A DNA stretch of 6,177 nucleotides from Prevotellaceae bacterium (GTDB lineage Bacteria > Bacteroidota > Bacteroidia > Bacteroidales > UBA932), in NCBI GenBank assembly GCA_031285695.1, contig JAITVR010000097.1:1-6177 (forward strand), written 5' to 3'. Below the pieces are notes generated by a model. The model searched no databases and was not told the origin of the DNA. It saw only the letters and a list, made by a program, of their open reading frames with translations. A program made the translations under genes and the position numbers. Positions 1-5,533 of the stretch are shown piece after piece. Position 1 is the stretch's first letter, and every line of letters starts with the position of its first letter.

Positions 1-165
1 ATTTCGAGCGAGGAGTGGGTCGAAAACTTTTCCTTTGGCGGCGTGCCCACCTCGGCCATTATGCCTGCCGCCATGATTGTGGAGGACGTGGATATTGACC
101 GCGAGCGCGAAAGCAGCCGCACCAAACCGCCGGTGGTCGAAAATCCGGTAACGGGTAAGCAGTAG
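1..165 (+). CDS. C-terminal end of an unrecognised protein (5' truncated by window edge)
   Basis: Frame 1 is open from the first base to a TAG stop at 163-165 and gives 54 residues. The codons are GC-rich at the third position (GCC, GTG, CGC, AGC), as in the - strand genes, which supports real coding. The visible tail has a short small-residue stretch (FGGVPTSAIMPAAM) followed by an acidic and basic segment (VEDVDIDRERESSR) and a Pro/Lys-containing end (TKPPVVENPVTGKQ). I do not recognise the family from this tail, and no catalytic motif is visible. It converges on the - strand DUF3868 gene that ends at 628, with 462 bases between the two stops. The start, length and function lie outside the window. 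Confidence 0.75.
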   Translation: MSSEEWVENFSFGGVPTSAIMPAAMIVEDVDIDRERESSRTKPPVVENPVTGKQ

Positions 166-194
166 CAAGTAGCCAGTGACCAGCTGGTGGCCTC

Positions 195-215
195 TTTACC
201 CCGTAAGGGGGTAAA
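195..215. terminator. Perfect stem-loop after the left-edge gene, possible terminator
   Basis: Eight base pairs (TTTACCCC against GGGGTAAA) close a five-base loop, starting 30 bases after the stop at 165. No T-tract follows on either strand, so intrinsic termination is only a possibility. Its right arm is the start of a 14-base sequence (gggggtaaaatgag, 207-220) that recurs exactly at 2247-2260. The hairpin may therefore simply be another copy or remnant of the repeat family seen inside the DUF3868 copy B gene. Confidence 0.35.
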
Positions 216-286
216 ATGAGTAAAATTACACATAATTACCAATCCCTCATCTGCATATTGGTAGCTGCGAGTAAGTGCGCGAAGCT

Positions 287-532
287 AAAAATGCGCCATT
301 TTGGCAGATTTAAAATATTGAAAAGCCCAGGGGCTGCCATTTTGTCTTTTCCAAAAAGTTGAAAGCCCCAAAGTCGGTCGGTTTGGCTTTCCCAAAATTT
401 GGGGAGCGACAAAGTAAATCAGTTGGGCTTTCCCAAATTATGGAAAACCCCAAAGTAAATCGGTTTGGCTTTCCCAAAATTGTGGGAGCGCCAAAGTAAG
501 CCGGTTTGGCTTTCCATAAATTATGGTAACCT
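287..532. repeat. 41-bp tandem repeat array, about six units, with an 82-bp higher-order pattern
   Basis: The GGCTTT-type core recurs at 303 (degenerate), 344 (degenerate), 385, 426, 467 and 508, always exactly 41 bases apart. The CAAAGT-type block recurs at 328 (degenerate), 369, 410, 451 and 492 with the same period. Units 287-327 and 328-368 are the most diverged and 369-532 the best conserved. Units alternate: those with cores at 385 and 467 end in GGGAGCG, those at 344 and 426 end in a GAAA/GGAAAA type, and those at 426 and 508 share AAATTATGG. This suggests expansion by 82-bp dimers. Most units can fold into a hairpin around the core, for example 467-475 with 484-492. Because 41 is not a multiple of three, the open frame through the array on the - strand is not a gene. 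The array fills most of the convergent spacer; the rest of 166-286 shows only the stem-loop at 195-215. Confidence 0.88.
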
Positions 533-558
533 CGGCTCAACGTAAGAATGTTTTTAAT

Positions 559-603
559 CTTCCTAAACTTCTTAGACTTCCTAATCTTCCCTCACTCCTT
601 CCC
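559..603. repeat. Degenerate 9-bp pyrimidine-rich tandem repeat
   Basis: About five units of the form CTTCCTAAN follow one another (559, 568, 577, 586, 595), decaying to the right. They lie 25 bases downstream of the stop of the DUF3868 copy B gene, so the transcript of that gene would carry the purine-rich complement (GGAAGATTAGGAAG type). No hairpin or T-tract that would make a terminator is seen here. Confidence 0.6.
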
Positions 604-627
604 AATCACTCGTCCCCGCGCCACCTG

Positions 628-2274
628 TCACTTCTTTTTCTTCCACTTGCCCAGCAGTATGAGGTTTCCCTCGGCCTGCTCGGCGGTGCCCTGCTCCTTG
701 GCTTTGGTCAAAAATTCTTCGGCCTTGGGGTATTTTTTCTCAAGCATGTACAGCGCGCCAAGGTTGTTCCACGCCTCGGGCACATCGGCGTAGGCATCTA
801 AGTGACGATGTGCGGTTTTAAAATCTTTTTTGCTAATGGCCACCGCCGCCACGTTGATGTTGGCGGTGGTATCCTTCGGAAAAACCTTTATGGCCACCTC
901 AAACACGTGGTTGAACTCGGGCGTGCCGGCGCCGTAGCTGTTGGCCACCAAAAACATTTCGTTGAGGCTAAGCTGCTCGGGCGCAGTTTTAATTTTTTCC
1001 TTTCCTTCCTCTACCGTAAAAGCGCGAATGGTGTGGTGCAGCGCGTAGTCCACGCGGCGCAGTTTAGGAAAATATGAGGTAAATAGCTGCCGGTACACTG
1101 CGCCGCCCTTCAGCCTTTTCAGCCGCTGCTCCTTGGCATCGGGCTTGTTTTCGCTGTTAATAATGGCCAAAATTGCTCTCTTGTCGCGCAGCTTTGACGA
1201 TGCCACCAGCTTGCGCAAACCCTCCCAATCCTCGCCGCCGCTGCCCACCTCAAACAGCTCGTCATCGTACCTAAGCTGTCGCTGCAGGTAGCGCTTCAGC
1301 GCCTGTGTGCGCTTTTCGCTCAGCTCGTTGTTCCACGCGTAGCTGTCCTCGGGCGAGGCGTAGCCGCGCAGCGAGATGTTGGTAACAATGGCGTTGGAGT
1401 CTTTGCTCAGCAAATTTATGGCGCGGCTAATTTTGCTAAGCTCCTTGGCGTTGCGCCTAAACTTTGGCAAAATGGTCGATTCGCCCGCCGGAAATTCCAA
1501 GTACGCCTTCCCCGTTTTTTCGCGATTTTTTACCTCCTCCGCTTTAGGCGTTATAAAATTCGGCACGGGCTCGCCAATCAAGTTTTCGCCCAGCGAGTAG
1601 CATTTTTTGTTGGCGGTGCAGCCGGCGCAGCCGTGCGTTTCCTCGCACAGCTCCAGCTGCGCCTCCTTCATCCATGGCTCAAATTTGGTGAGCGAAACGT
1701 AGCGCGTTTGGCTGTTTTCTTTCTCATCGCTCATTATGGTAAGCTGCGGCGTTTTGTATGATAGCGCGCCGCCAAAGGCCTGCGTGCGCTCGTTCACCTT
1801 GCTGTGGTTGCGCCCCTGCACGGCTATGGGCGGAAACTCAAAGGTTTTTTCCTTCGTTTTTACCACCGGAGTTAACACTAATGCTTCGCGCGAGGGCACG
1901 CTGGCGTTAGCAATATCAACAATAAGGGATACTTGGAGTTGTGTTTGGTCTTTCGATAATTCTAAAAATGCATTTTTTACCACCACGCCGTTGCTGCACT
2001 CCTGCTGCGCAAAAATAGTGAGCGGAAGCAGCAAAAAAAGTAAAAATACAGCAACCCCCAACCCACGCCAAGGCGTGGCTATAACGGCCTGCGTTGGGTG
2101 CGGGTTGTCACCCTTGAGTCCCGCCTCGGCGGGAGGTGCGGCGAGGGCATTCGGGGAAAACTCCACCCCACATACTTCGACAAGCTCAGTATGACAGCGC
2201 GCGGCAGCTATTCCTCCTCTGCTGTTATAGCCCCCTTTAGGGGGTTGGGGGTAAAATGAGCGAACTCCATGCAT
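628..2274 (-). CDS. DUF3868 domain protein with OmpA-like region and C-terminal TPR-like repeats (copy B); repeat insert in its signal peptide
   Basis: From the ATG at 2274 this gives 548 residues; a TTG at 2283 would add three. Numbered from that TTG: residues 8-74 read through repeat DNA, the hydrophobic signal core (AVFLLFLLLPLTIFAQ) is at 78-93, and the mature part begins at the QQEC segment. The DUF3868-type region runs to about 215. HGCAGC is at 217-222. The OmpA-like segment is about 259-420, with GYASPED and LSEKRTQAL (307-329). TPR-like helices span about 435-535 (PEAWNNLGALYMLEKKYPKAEEF). Unlike copy A it ends in KWKKKK. In the OmpA motif the Asp of the classical HTD peptidoglycan-binding site is absent but the Arg of LSxxR remains, so peptidoglycan binding is uncertain. 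The protein is probably exported to the periplasm or outer membrane. The ATG lies 16 bases after the DUF3575 copy B stop, suggesting one operon. A TTG at 2061 would give 477 residues, close to copy A's 476, but leaves no positive charge before the signal core. Confidence 0.88.
   Translation of the reverse strand: MHGVRSFYPQPPKGGYNSRGGIAAARCHTELVEVCGVEFSPNALAAPPAEAGLKGDNPHPTQAVIATPWRGLGVAVFLLFLLLPLTIFAQQECSNGVVVKNAFLELSKDQTQLQVSLIVDIANASVPSREALVLTPVVKTKEKTFEFPPIAVQGRNHSKVNERTQAFGGALSYKTPQLTIMSDEKENSQTRYVSLTKFEPWMKEAQLELCEETHGCAGCTANKKCYSLGENLIGEPVPNFITPKAEEVKNREKTGKAYLEFPAGESTILPKFRRNAKELSKISRAINLLSKDSNAIVTNISLRGYASPEDSYAWNNELSEKRTQALKRYLQRQLRYDDELFEVGSGGEDWEGLRKLVASSKLRDKRAILAIINSENKPDAKEQRLKRLKGGAVYRQLFTSYFPKLRRVDYALHHTIRAFTVEEGKEKIKTAPEQLSLNEMFLVANSYGAGTPEFNHVFEVAIKVFPKDTTANINVAAVAISKKDFKTAHRHLDAYADVPEAWNNLGALYMLEKKYPKAEEFLTKAKEQGTAEQAEGNLILLGKWKKKK
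2054..2251. repeat. Repeat element with hairpin-tipped inverted ends, inserted in frame in DUF3868 copy B
   Basis: The two ends are inverted copies. 2055-2085 reads cccccaaccc, a hairpin, then ggctataac. 2224-2251 read backwards has the same outer 10 bases and inner 9 bases around a different hairpin tip. The tips are perfect stems: 2063-2069 with 2072-2078, and 2231-2235 with 2240-2244. Inside lie another perfect stem (2119-2125 with 2128-2134) and a REP-like unit (2171-2196). The element has no coding capacity of its own, so it resembles a MITE or composite REP element. Its right boundary is uncertain: the 14 bases at 2247-2260 also occur at 207-220, so the element may extend to about 2260. 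No clear target duplication is seen. Confidence 0.65.
2171..2196. repeat. REP-like unit (CTTCGACAAGCTCAG type)
   Basis: The sequence catacttcgacaagctcag followed by tatgaca matches, with a few changes, the unit at 4854-4878 (gatgcttcgacaagctcagc). CATAC and GTATG at its ends can pair. It lies within the larger repeat insert of the DUF3868 copy B gene, where it is read as HTELVEV on the - strand. That peptide is a typical sign of a translated REP-like repeat, not of protein sequence under selection. Confidence 0.7.
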
Positions 2275-2290
2275 AGTTGCCAATGCTATT

Positions 2291-2845
2291 TTAAAAAATC
2301 AAGTACGAAAGGCTTACGCCGATTTTGGTGGGTCCAATGTAGTTTTTGGTGCTGCCGCTTTCTACCTTCACATCGCTGTTGGGTGCGGCGTACTTATCGT
2401 ACTTCAGGTACAAATATCCCGCGCCAATGGTTGCCTCAATGTTCAGCCGCTTGCCGAGTATCCACTGGTAGCCGTAAGAAATGCCGCCGCCGGCAAGCAT
2501 TCCTTTATGATTATCGTACAAATCCACCGGCGATTTTATACCGTACACATCGTAATTTCCGTACATGCCGTGCAGGCCAAAAAAGTGCCCGTTAAAGCGG
2601 TCGCACAGCCAGTAGCGCGCCTCGGGCTGCACCAGCCAGTGCTGCCACTGCTTGCCGTCGAGCAGGTTCCAGCCGTTGTAATTTCCCGAAATATCTAAGG
2701 TAAACTTTGGGCTCAGCGCCACCTCCGCGCCAAGGTTGGCGGTAGCGGTAAGGTCGTACAGCAGGTTGGTTTTTACCGACAAGCGCTGCGCCTGCGCAAA
2801 GAATGTTGCGGTGCAAAAAAGTGTAATAAAAAAAAAGTGCTTCAT
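2291..2845 (-). CDS. DUF3575 family protein, predicted outer-membrane beta-barrel (copy B)
   Basis: The product is 184 residues from an ATG whose first residues (MKH) match copy A, which fixes the start. Residues 1-19 form a signal peptide ending in AQA before Q20. The mature protein has alternating polar and aromatic strands and the signature blocks of the DUF3575 family: KTNLLYD (25-31), HWLVQPEARYWLC (69-81), FNGHFFG (84-90), YGYQWIL (124-130) and IEATIGAGYLY (136-146). It ends with GPTKIGVSLSYLIF, whose terminal aromatic is typical of outer-membrane barrels. It is close to copy A along its length but has no CxxC in the variable loop before the last strand. It is followed 16 bases later by the ATG of its DUF3868 partner. 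The domain's biochemical role is unknown; a surface or fimbria-related function is inferred from the usual neighbourhood of the family. Confidence 0.93.
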   Translation of the reverse strand: MKHFFFITLFCTATFFAQAQRLSVKTNLLYDLTATANLGAEVALSPKFTLDISGNYNGWNLLDGKQWQHWLVQPEARYWLCDRFNGHFFGLHGMYGNYDVYGIKSPVDLYDNHKGMLAGGGISYGYQWILGKRLNIEATIGAGYLYLKYDKYAAPNSDVKVESGSTKNYIGPTKIGVSLSYLIF

Positions 2846-2862
2846 ATTTACGGTTGAGGCTG

Positions 2863-2870
2863 TAAATATA
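2863..2870 (-). promoter_or_regulatory. Weak candidate -7 box before DUF3575 copy B
   Basis: On the - strand the octamer TATATTTA matches seven of eight positions of the Bacteroidota -7 consensus TAnnTTTG, and its end lies 17 bases upstream of the ATG. No convincing TTTG-type -33 box is found at the expected spacing, and the leader would be very short. The 380-base spacer before this gene makes a separate promoter reasonable, but this site is only a guess. Confidence 0.22.
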
Positions 2871-2907
2871 GCACTTTTCTTGCGGAATATGTGGTAAGGA
2901 GTGTGAA

Positions 2908-2957
2908 AAAGAAATGCTGCACCTTACCTGCTGTCATGCTGAACAAAGCATTTCTTT
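2908..2957. repeat. Inverted repeat with 11-bp perfect arms
   Basis: AAAGAAATGCT at 2908-2918 is exactly complementary to AGCATTTCTTT at 2947-2957, with 28 bases between. The interior includes tgtcatgctgaacaaagcat (2932-2951), a diverged relative of the REP-like units elsewhere in the window. It lies in the spacer between DUF3868 copy A and DUF3575 copy B, so the structure would form in the leader or read-through transcript of copy B. Confidence 0.6.
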
Positions 2958-2958
2958 C

Positions 2959-2986
2959 AATTAAAAATTAAGAATTAAAAATTAAA
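2959..2986. repeat. AT-rich 14-bp direct tandem repeat
   Basis: AATTAAAAATTAAG (2959-2972) is followed directly by AATTAAAAATTAAA (2973-2986), differing only at the last base. It is non-coding, within the spacer between the two cassettes, and markedly more AT-rich than its surroundings. Confidence 0.6.
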
Positions 2987-3009
2987 AGTGAAGTACGGTT
3001 GTCTCCTGC

Positions 3010-3087
3010 TGTCATTCTGAGCGAAGCGAAGAATCTCCTATTTGCAGCAATGCTAACTTGAGATGCTTCGCTTTACTCTGCATAACA
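3010..3087. repeat. REP-like inverted pair
   Basis: The left arm (3010-3037, tgtcattctgagcgaagcga onward to gaatctc) and right arm (3060-3087, gagatgcttcgctttactct onward to gcataaca) are imperfect inverted copies around a 22-base centre. The stretch at 3053-3070 (ctaacttgagatgcttcg) recurs exactly at 4844-4861. It is intergenic and has the form of the dispersed repeats common in Bacteroidota spacers. Confidence 0.65.
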
Positions 3088-3101
3088 ACGAACAAGACTA
3101 G

Positions 3102-3206
3102 CGTCATTGCGAGCGGGTTTAGCGAAGCAACCGTAGCGAAGCGAAGTTCGGCGAAGCCAATCTCATACCTTGATTGTGAGATTGCGGGTCAAGCCCGCAA
3201 TGACAA
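3102..3206. repeat. REP/MITE-like element with gtcattgcg ends
   Basis: The element begins cgtcattgcgagcgggttta and ends cccgcaatgacaa, so its ends are inverted. It contains two internal hairpins: ATCTCA/TGAGAT (3160-3165 with 3177-3182) and the perfect TTGCGGG/CCCGCAA (3182-3188 with 3194-3200). The last hairpin is 25 bases after the stop of DUF3868 copy A and could act on its transcript 3' end, though no T-tract follows. The first 25 bases (3102-3126) recur exactly at 4782-4806. The open + strand frame through it is a repeat artefact. Confidence 0.72.
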
Positions 3207-3225
3207 CATTATGGTTGTGAGTTTT

Positions 3226-4656
3226 CTACTCTTGCAGCAGCGCGCTATTTTTGGTGGCTTCCTCTACGCCCTGCGCCTTTGCCTTTTCAAAAAATTCTTT
3301 TGCCTTTGCCTCGTTTCCGTCAAGGTAGTAGAGCACGCCGAGGTTATTCCACGCAGCGGGAACGCTTTGCAGCGCATCAAGAAATTTGTGGGCAGCCTGC
3401 TTGTCGCCTTTGGCAAGAGCTATGGCTGCTGCGTTAACGTTGGCGGTAGCATCGTCGGGGAACATGCGCACGGCCACATCAAACACTTGGTTGAACTCGT
3501 CGCTACCTTTTTTGTAGGTGTTGGCCACCAAAAACATTTCGTTGAGGCTAAGCTGTGCAGGTTTCGTTTTTATCAGCACCTTACACTCCTCAAGGCTAAA
3601 GGCGCGCACGGTGTAGCGTAGCGTGTAATCCACGCGGCGCAGCGGCGGAAAGTAGCTTTGCAGCAGCTCCGCAAATACGGTGCCCCTATCAAGCATGCGC
3701 AGCTTTTGCTCGCGCTCGTCCTCGTTGCGCTCATTGTCTATAATGTTGAGCACAGCCTGCTTGTCCCTCAACCTCGATGCGGCTACCTGCTTGCGCAAGC
3801 CTTGCCAATCCTCGCCTCCGGCGGCTACGGTAAATAGGTTGTCAGGGTAGCTGAACTCTTTTTGCAGGTAGTGCTTAAGTGCCTGCGGGCGTTGCCGCGA
3901 TAGGCTTTGGTTAAGCTCGTGGCTATTTTCGGGTGAGGCGTAACCCGCCAACGTGATGTGAGTAATGGAGGTGTTGTCATCGTTGCTCAAAAGGTCAATG
4001 GCCCTTAAAATTTTGCGCAGCTCACTCAAATTTTGACGATAGTCGGCGCGTATAATGCTTTCGCCGGCCAAAAATTCTAAGTACGCCTTGCCCTCCATGT
4101 TGCGGTTTTTTACGGCTTCGGCAGCCGGCGTAATGTAGTTGGGCACGGGGCGCCCCTTGGTTTCCGTTATGCTAAGCGGAATAATGGTTTCCTGTTCGGT
4201 GCAGCCGGCGCAACCGTGCATTTGCTCCCGCAGCTCAAGGCTGGCGGTTTTCATCCACGGCTCAAGCTTAAGCGTGTAAATGTAGGGCACGGCGGTGTCG
4301 GTTTTTACGCCGCTTTTGAGCGTAATGTAGGGTTTTGGGTACGATATTTCGTTGCCAAAGCGCGCCTTGCGGCTATCGGCCTTTTGCCTGTTTTTGCCAA
4401 CAATGAGCATGGGCGGCAGCGCGCGCTGCTGCTTGTCCGACTTGAAAATGGGCGTGAGCACCAGCCCTTGCCGCAGGGGGACTTTGGCGTGCGAAACGTC
4501 CATGGATAGGCGCAGCTGCAGCGTATCCTTATTTTGCTCGTACGCTACGCTTTGCACGCACACGTTGAAGCTGCACATTTGCTGGGCCTGGGCAAGCGTG
4601 CCGACAACGATGAAAAGTAGCGTTGATACGAATATTTTTTTTAAATTACGTAGCAT
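3226..4656 (-). CDS. DUF3868 domain protein with OmpA-like region and C-terminal TPR-like repeats (copy A)
   Basis: The product is 476 residues from the ATG at 4656, which opens a normal signal peptide (MLRNLKK, then a hydrophobic core, cleavage after AQA at 24). The DUF3868-type beta-rich region spans about 25-145. HGCAGC at 147-152 is shared with copy B. An OmpA-like segment lies at about 188-365, with LAGYASPEN and LSRQRPQAL (236-260); the Asp of the classical HTD motif is replaced but the LSxxR Arg is kept. C-terminal helices at about 370-465 end in a TPR-like unit (PAAWNNLGVLYYLDGNEAKAKEFF). It is probably periplasmic or attached to the outer membrane, perhaps as a partner of the adjacent DUF3575 barrel. 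It follows the DUF3575 copy A stop by 282 bases containing repeats, so it may have its own promoter, though none is clear. It aligns with copy B throughout the mature region. Confidence 0.93.
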   Translation of the reverse strand: MLRNLKKIFVSTLLFIVVGTLAQAQQMCSFNVCVQSVAYEQNKDTLQLRLSMDVSHAKVPLRQGLVLTPIFKSDKQQRALPPMLIVGKNRQKADSRKARFGNEISYPKPYITLKSGVKTDTAVPYIYTLKLEPWMKTASLELREQMHGCAGCTEQETIIPLSITETKGRPVPNYITPAAEAVKNRNMEGKAYLEFLAGESIIRADYRQNLSELRKILRAIDLLSNDDNTSITHITLAGYASPENSHELNQSLSRQRPQALKHYLQKEFSYPDNLFTVAAGGEDWQGLRKQVAASRLRDKQAVLNIIDNERNEDEREQKLRMLDRGTVFAELLQSYFPPLRRVDYTLRYTVRAFSLEECKVLIKTKPAQLSLNEMFLVANTYKKGSDEFNQVFDVAVRMFPDDATANVNAAAIALAKGDKQAAHKFLDALQSVPAAWNNLGVLYYLDGNEAKAKEFFEKAKAQGVEEATKNSALLQE

Positions 4657-4781
4657 TTGTATGCAGTTTTTTGTGTGCTGTGCCTAAGGTGTAGGTAAGG
4701 TGTACCCGTATTGAACCTATATTGAAAGTGTGCTGAGGCTGTAACGGGTTACATTGTCATTTTGTTTTAAAACCAATCCGC

Positions 4782-4880
4782 CGTCATTGCGAGCGGGTTT
4801 AGCGAAACTAACCTCTCGTTCGCACTATGATGGCACTTTCTTACTAACTTGAGATGCTTCGACAAGCTCAGCATGACAAC
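4782..4880. repeat. Mosaic REP-like element between DUF3575 and DUF3868 copy A
   Basis: The left 25 bases (4782-4806) are identical to 3102-3126. The right part (4844-4861) is identical to 3053-3070 and then continues as cgacaagctcagcatgacaa, as in the unit at 2171-2196. The middle (4807-4843) matches neither. The element thus joins halves of two repeat types. It occupies the spacer of cassette A, between the stop at 4939 and the start at 4656. Confidence 0.68.
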
Positions 4881-4902
4881 GGGATTGAGCGGTGCGCTTT
4901 CC

Positions 4903-4934
4903 ACCCTTTACCGTGTACCCTTCAACCCTTTACC
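4903..4934. repeat. Short direct repeat ACCCTTTACC
   Basis: The 10-mer occurs at 4903-4912 and 4925-4934, 22 bases apart, just after the stop of DUF3575 copy A. It is non-coding with no visible function. Confidence 0.45.
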
Positions 4935-4938
4935 CTAA

Positions 4939-5508
4939 TCAGTTTATAAAATAAAGTATGCTCAGCCCTGCCTTGGTTAATCCCCAGTAGCCTTTGTAGC
5001 CAGCGCCTAACTCCTCGCCGCACTCGGCGCAGGGGTACTGCTTGTAGTTAATGTACAGGTAGCCGGCGCCCAGCGTGGCTTCAATGCCCCAGCGGTCGCT
5101 CAGTATCCACTGGTAGCCGTAGGCTACGCCAAGCCCCATAAATTCGCCCTGATAGTGGTAATCCTTTAGCTGGGGGTACATTTTAAAGGGTAGCTGCACC
5201 TTGCTGAAGTTGAACTGACCACCCATGGCGTGCACGCCGAAAAAGTGCCCGTTGAAGGCCTCGCACAGCCAGTAGCGTAGCTCGGGTTGCAGCAGCCAGT
5301 GCCGCCACTTTTTGTTGTTGGCAAAATCCCAGTTGTTGTAGCTGGCGGCCACATCGAGCGTGAACTTGGGGTTAGTCAAGCCGGCTTCTACGCCAAGGCT
5401 AACACTGGCGGTGGCATCGTACAGCAGGTTGGTTTTGAGGCCAAGGTGCTGCGCCTGCGCGGTAAGCGTAGCCAAGCAAAGTAGTATGAAAAAGCAAAGG
5501 TGCTTCAT
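4939..5508 (-). CDS. DUF3575 family protein, predicted outer-membrane beta-barrel (copy A)
   Basis: The product is 189 residues, starting MKH like copy B. The signal peptide runs to AQA (19) with Q20 as the likely first mature residue. Family blocks are KTNLLYD (25-31), HWLLQPELRYWLC (70-82), FNGHFFG (85-91), YGYQWIL (130-136) and IEATLGAGYLY (142-152). It ends GLSILYFIN. A CAEC pair (160-163) sits in the variable loop before the last strand; copy B lacks it. The start is 25 bases after the stop of the upstream unrecognised gene, so the two may be co-transcribed. The next gene, its DUF3868 partner, is separated by 282 bases with a REP-like element. The family is known as a frequent neighbour of DUF3868 and fimbria genes in Bacteroidales. 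Its molecular function is not established, and the barrel assignment is inferred from signal peptide, size and strand pattern. Confidence 0.93.
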   Translation of the reverse strand: MKHLCFFILLCLATLTAQAQHLGLKTNLLYDATASVSLGVEAGLTNPKFTLDVAASYNNWDFANNKKWRHWLLQPELRYWLCEAFNGHFFGVHAMGGQFNFSKVQLPFKMYPQLKDYHYQGEFMGLGVAYGYQWILSDRWGIEATLGAGYLYINYKQYPCAECGEELGAGYKGYWGLTKAGLSILYFIN

Positions 5509-5533
5509 AGTGTTTTTATTCTATTCAACATCG

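Noticed and set aside
287..532. Possible CRISPR array
   Set aside because: Units are directly adjacent with no unique spacers, and there are no cas genes in the window.
310..540. 76-codon open frame on the - strand through the tandem array
   Set aside because: It is produced by the 41-bp repeat, whose period shifts frame at each unit. There is no upstream signal or family likeness.
523..1077. Open frames on the + strand at 523-801, 548-793 and 802-1077
   Set aside because: They begin in the 9-bp repeat or are antisense to DUF3868 copy B, which has the clear protein family signal.
3182..3200. Hairpin after DUF3868 copy A as an intrinsic terminator
   Set aside because: The stem is perfect but no T-tract follows on the - strand, and the hairpin is explained as part of a dispersed repeat. 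It is kept only as a repeat feature.
3058..3621. 187-codon open frame on the + strand
   Set aside because: Its first third translates REP-like repeats (the SVIASGFSEA type of peptide), and the rest is antisense to DUF3868 copy A.
4201..4218. HGCAGC as a haem c or thioredoxin active site
   Set aside because: Haem c needs CxxCH, and here Thr follows the second Cys. There is no thioredoxin fold context around it.
4216..4687. Overlapping + strand frames opposite the start of DUF3868 copy A
   Set aside because: They are shadows of the GC-rich coding strand; the - strand reading carries the signal peptide and conserved domain.
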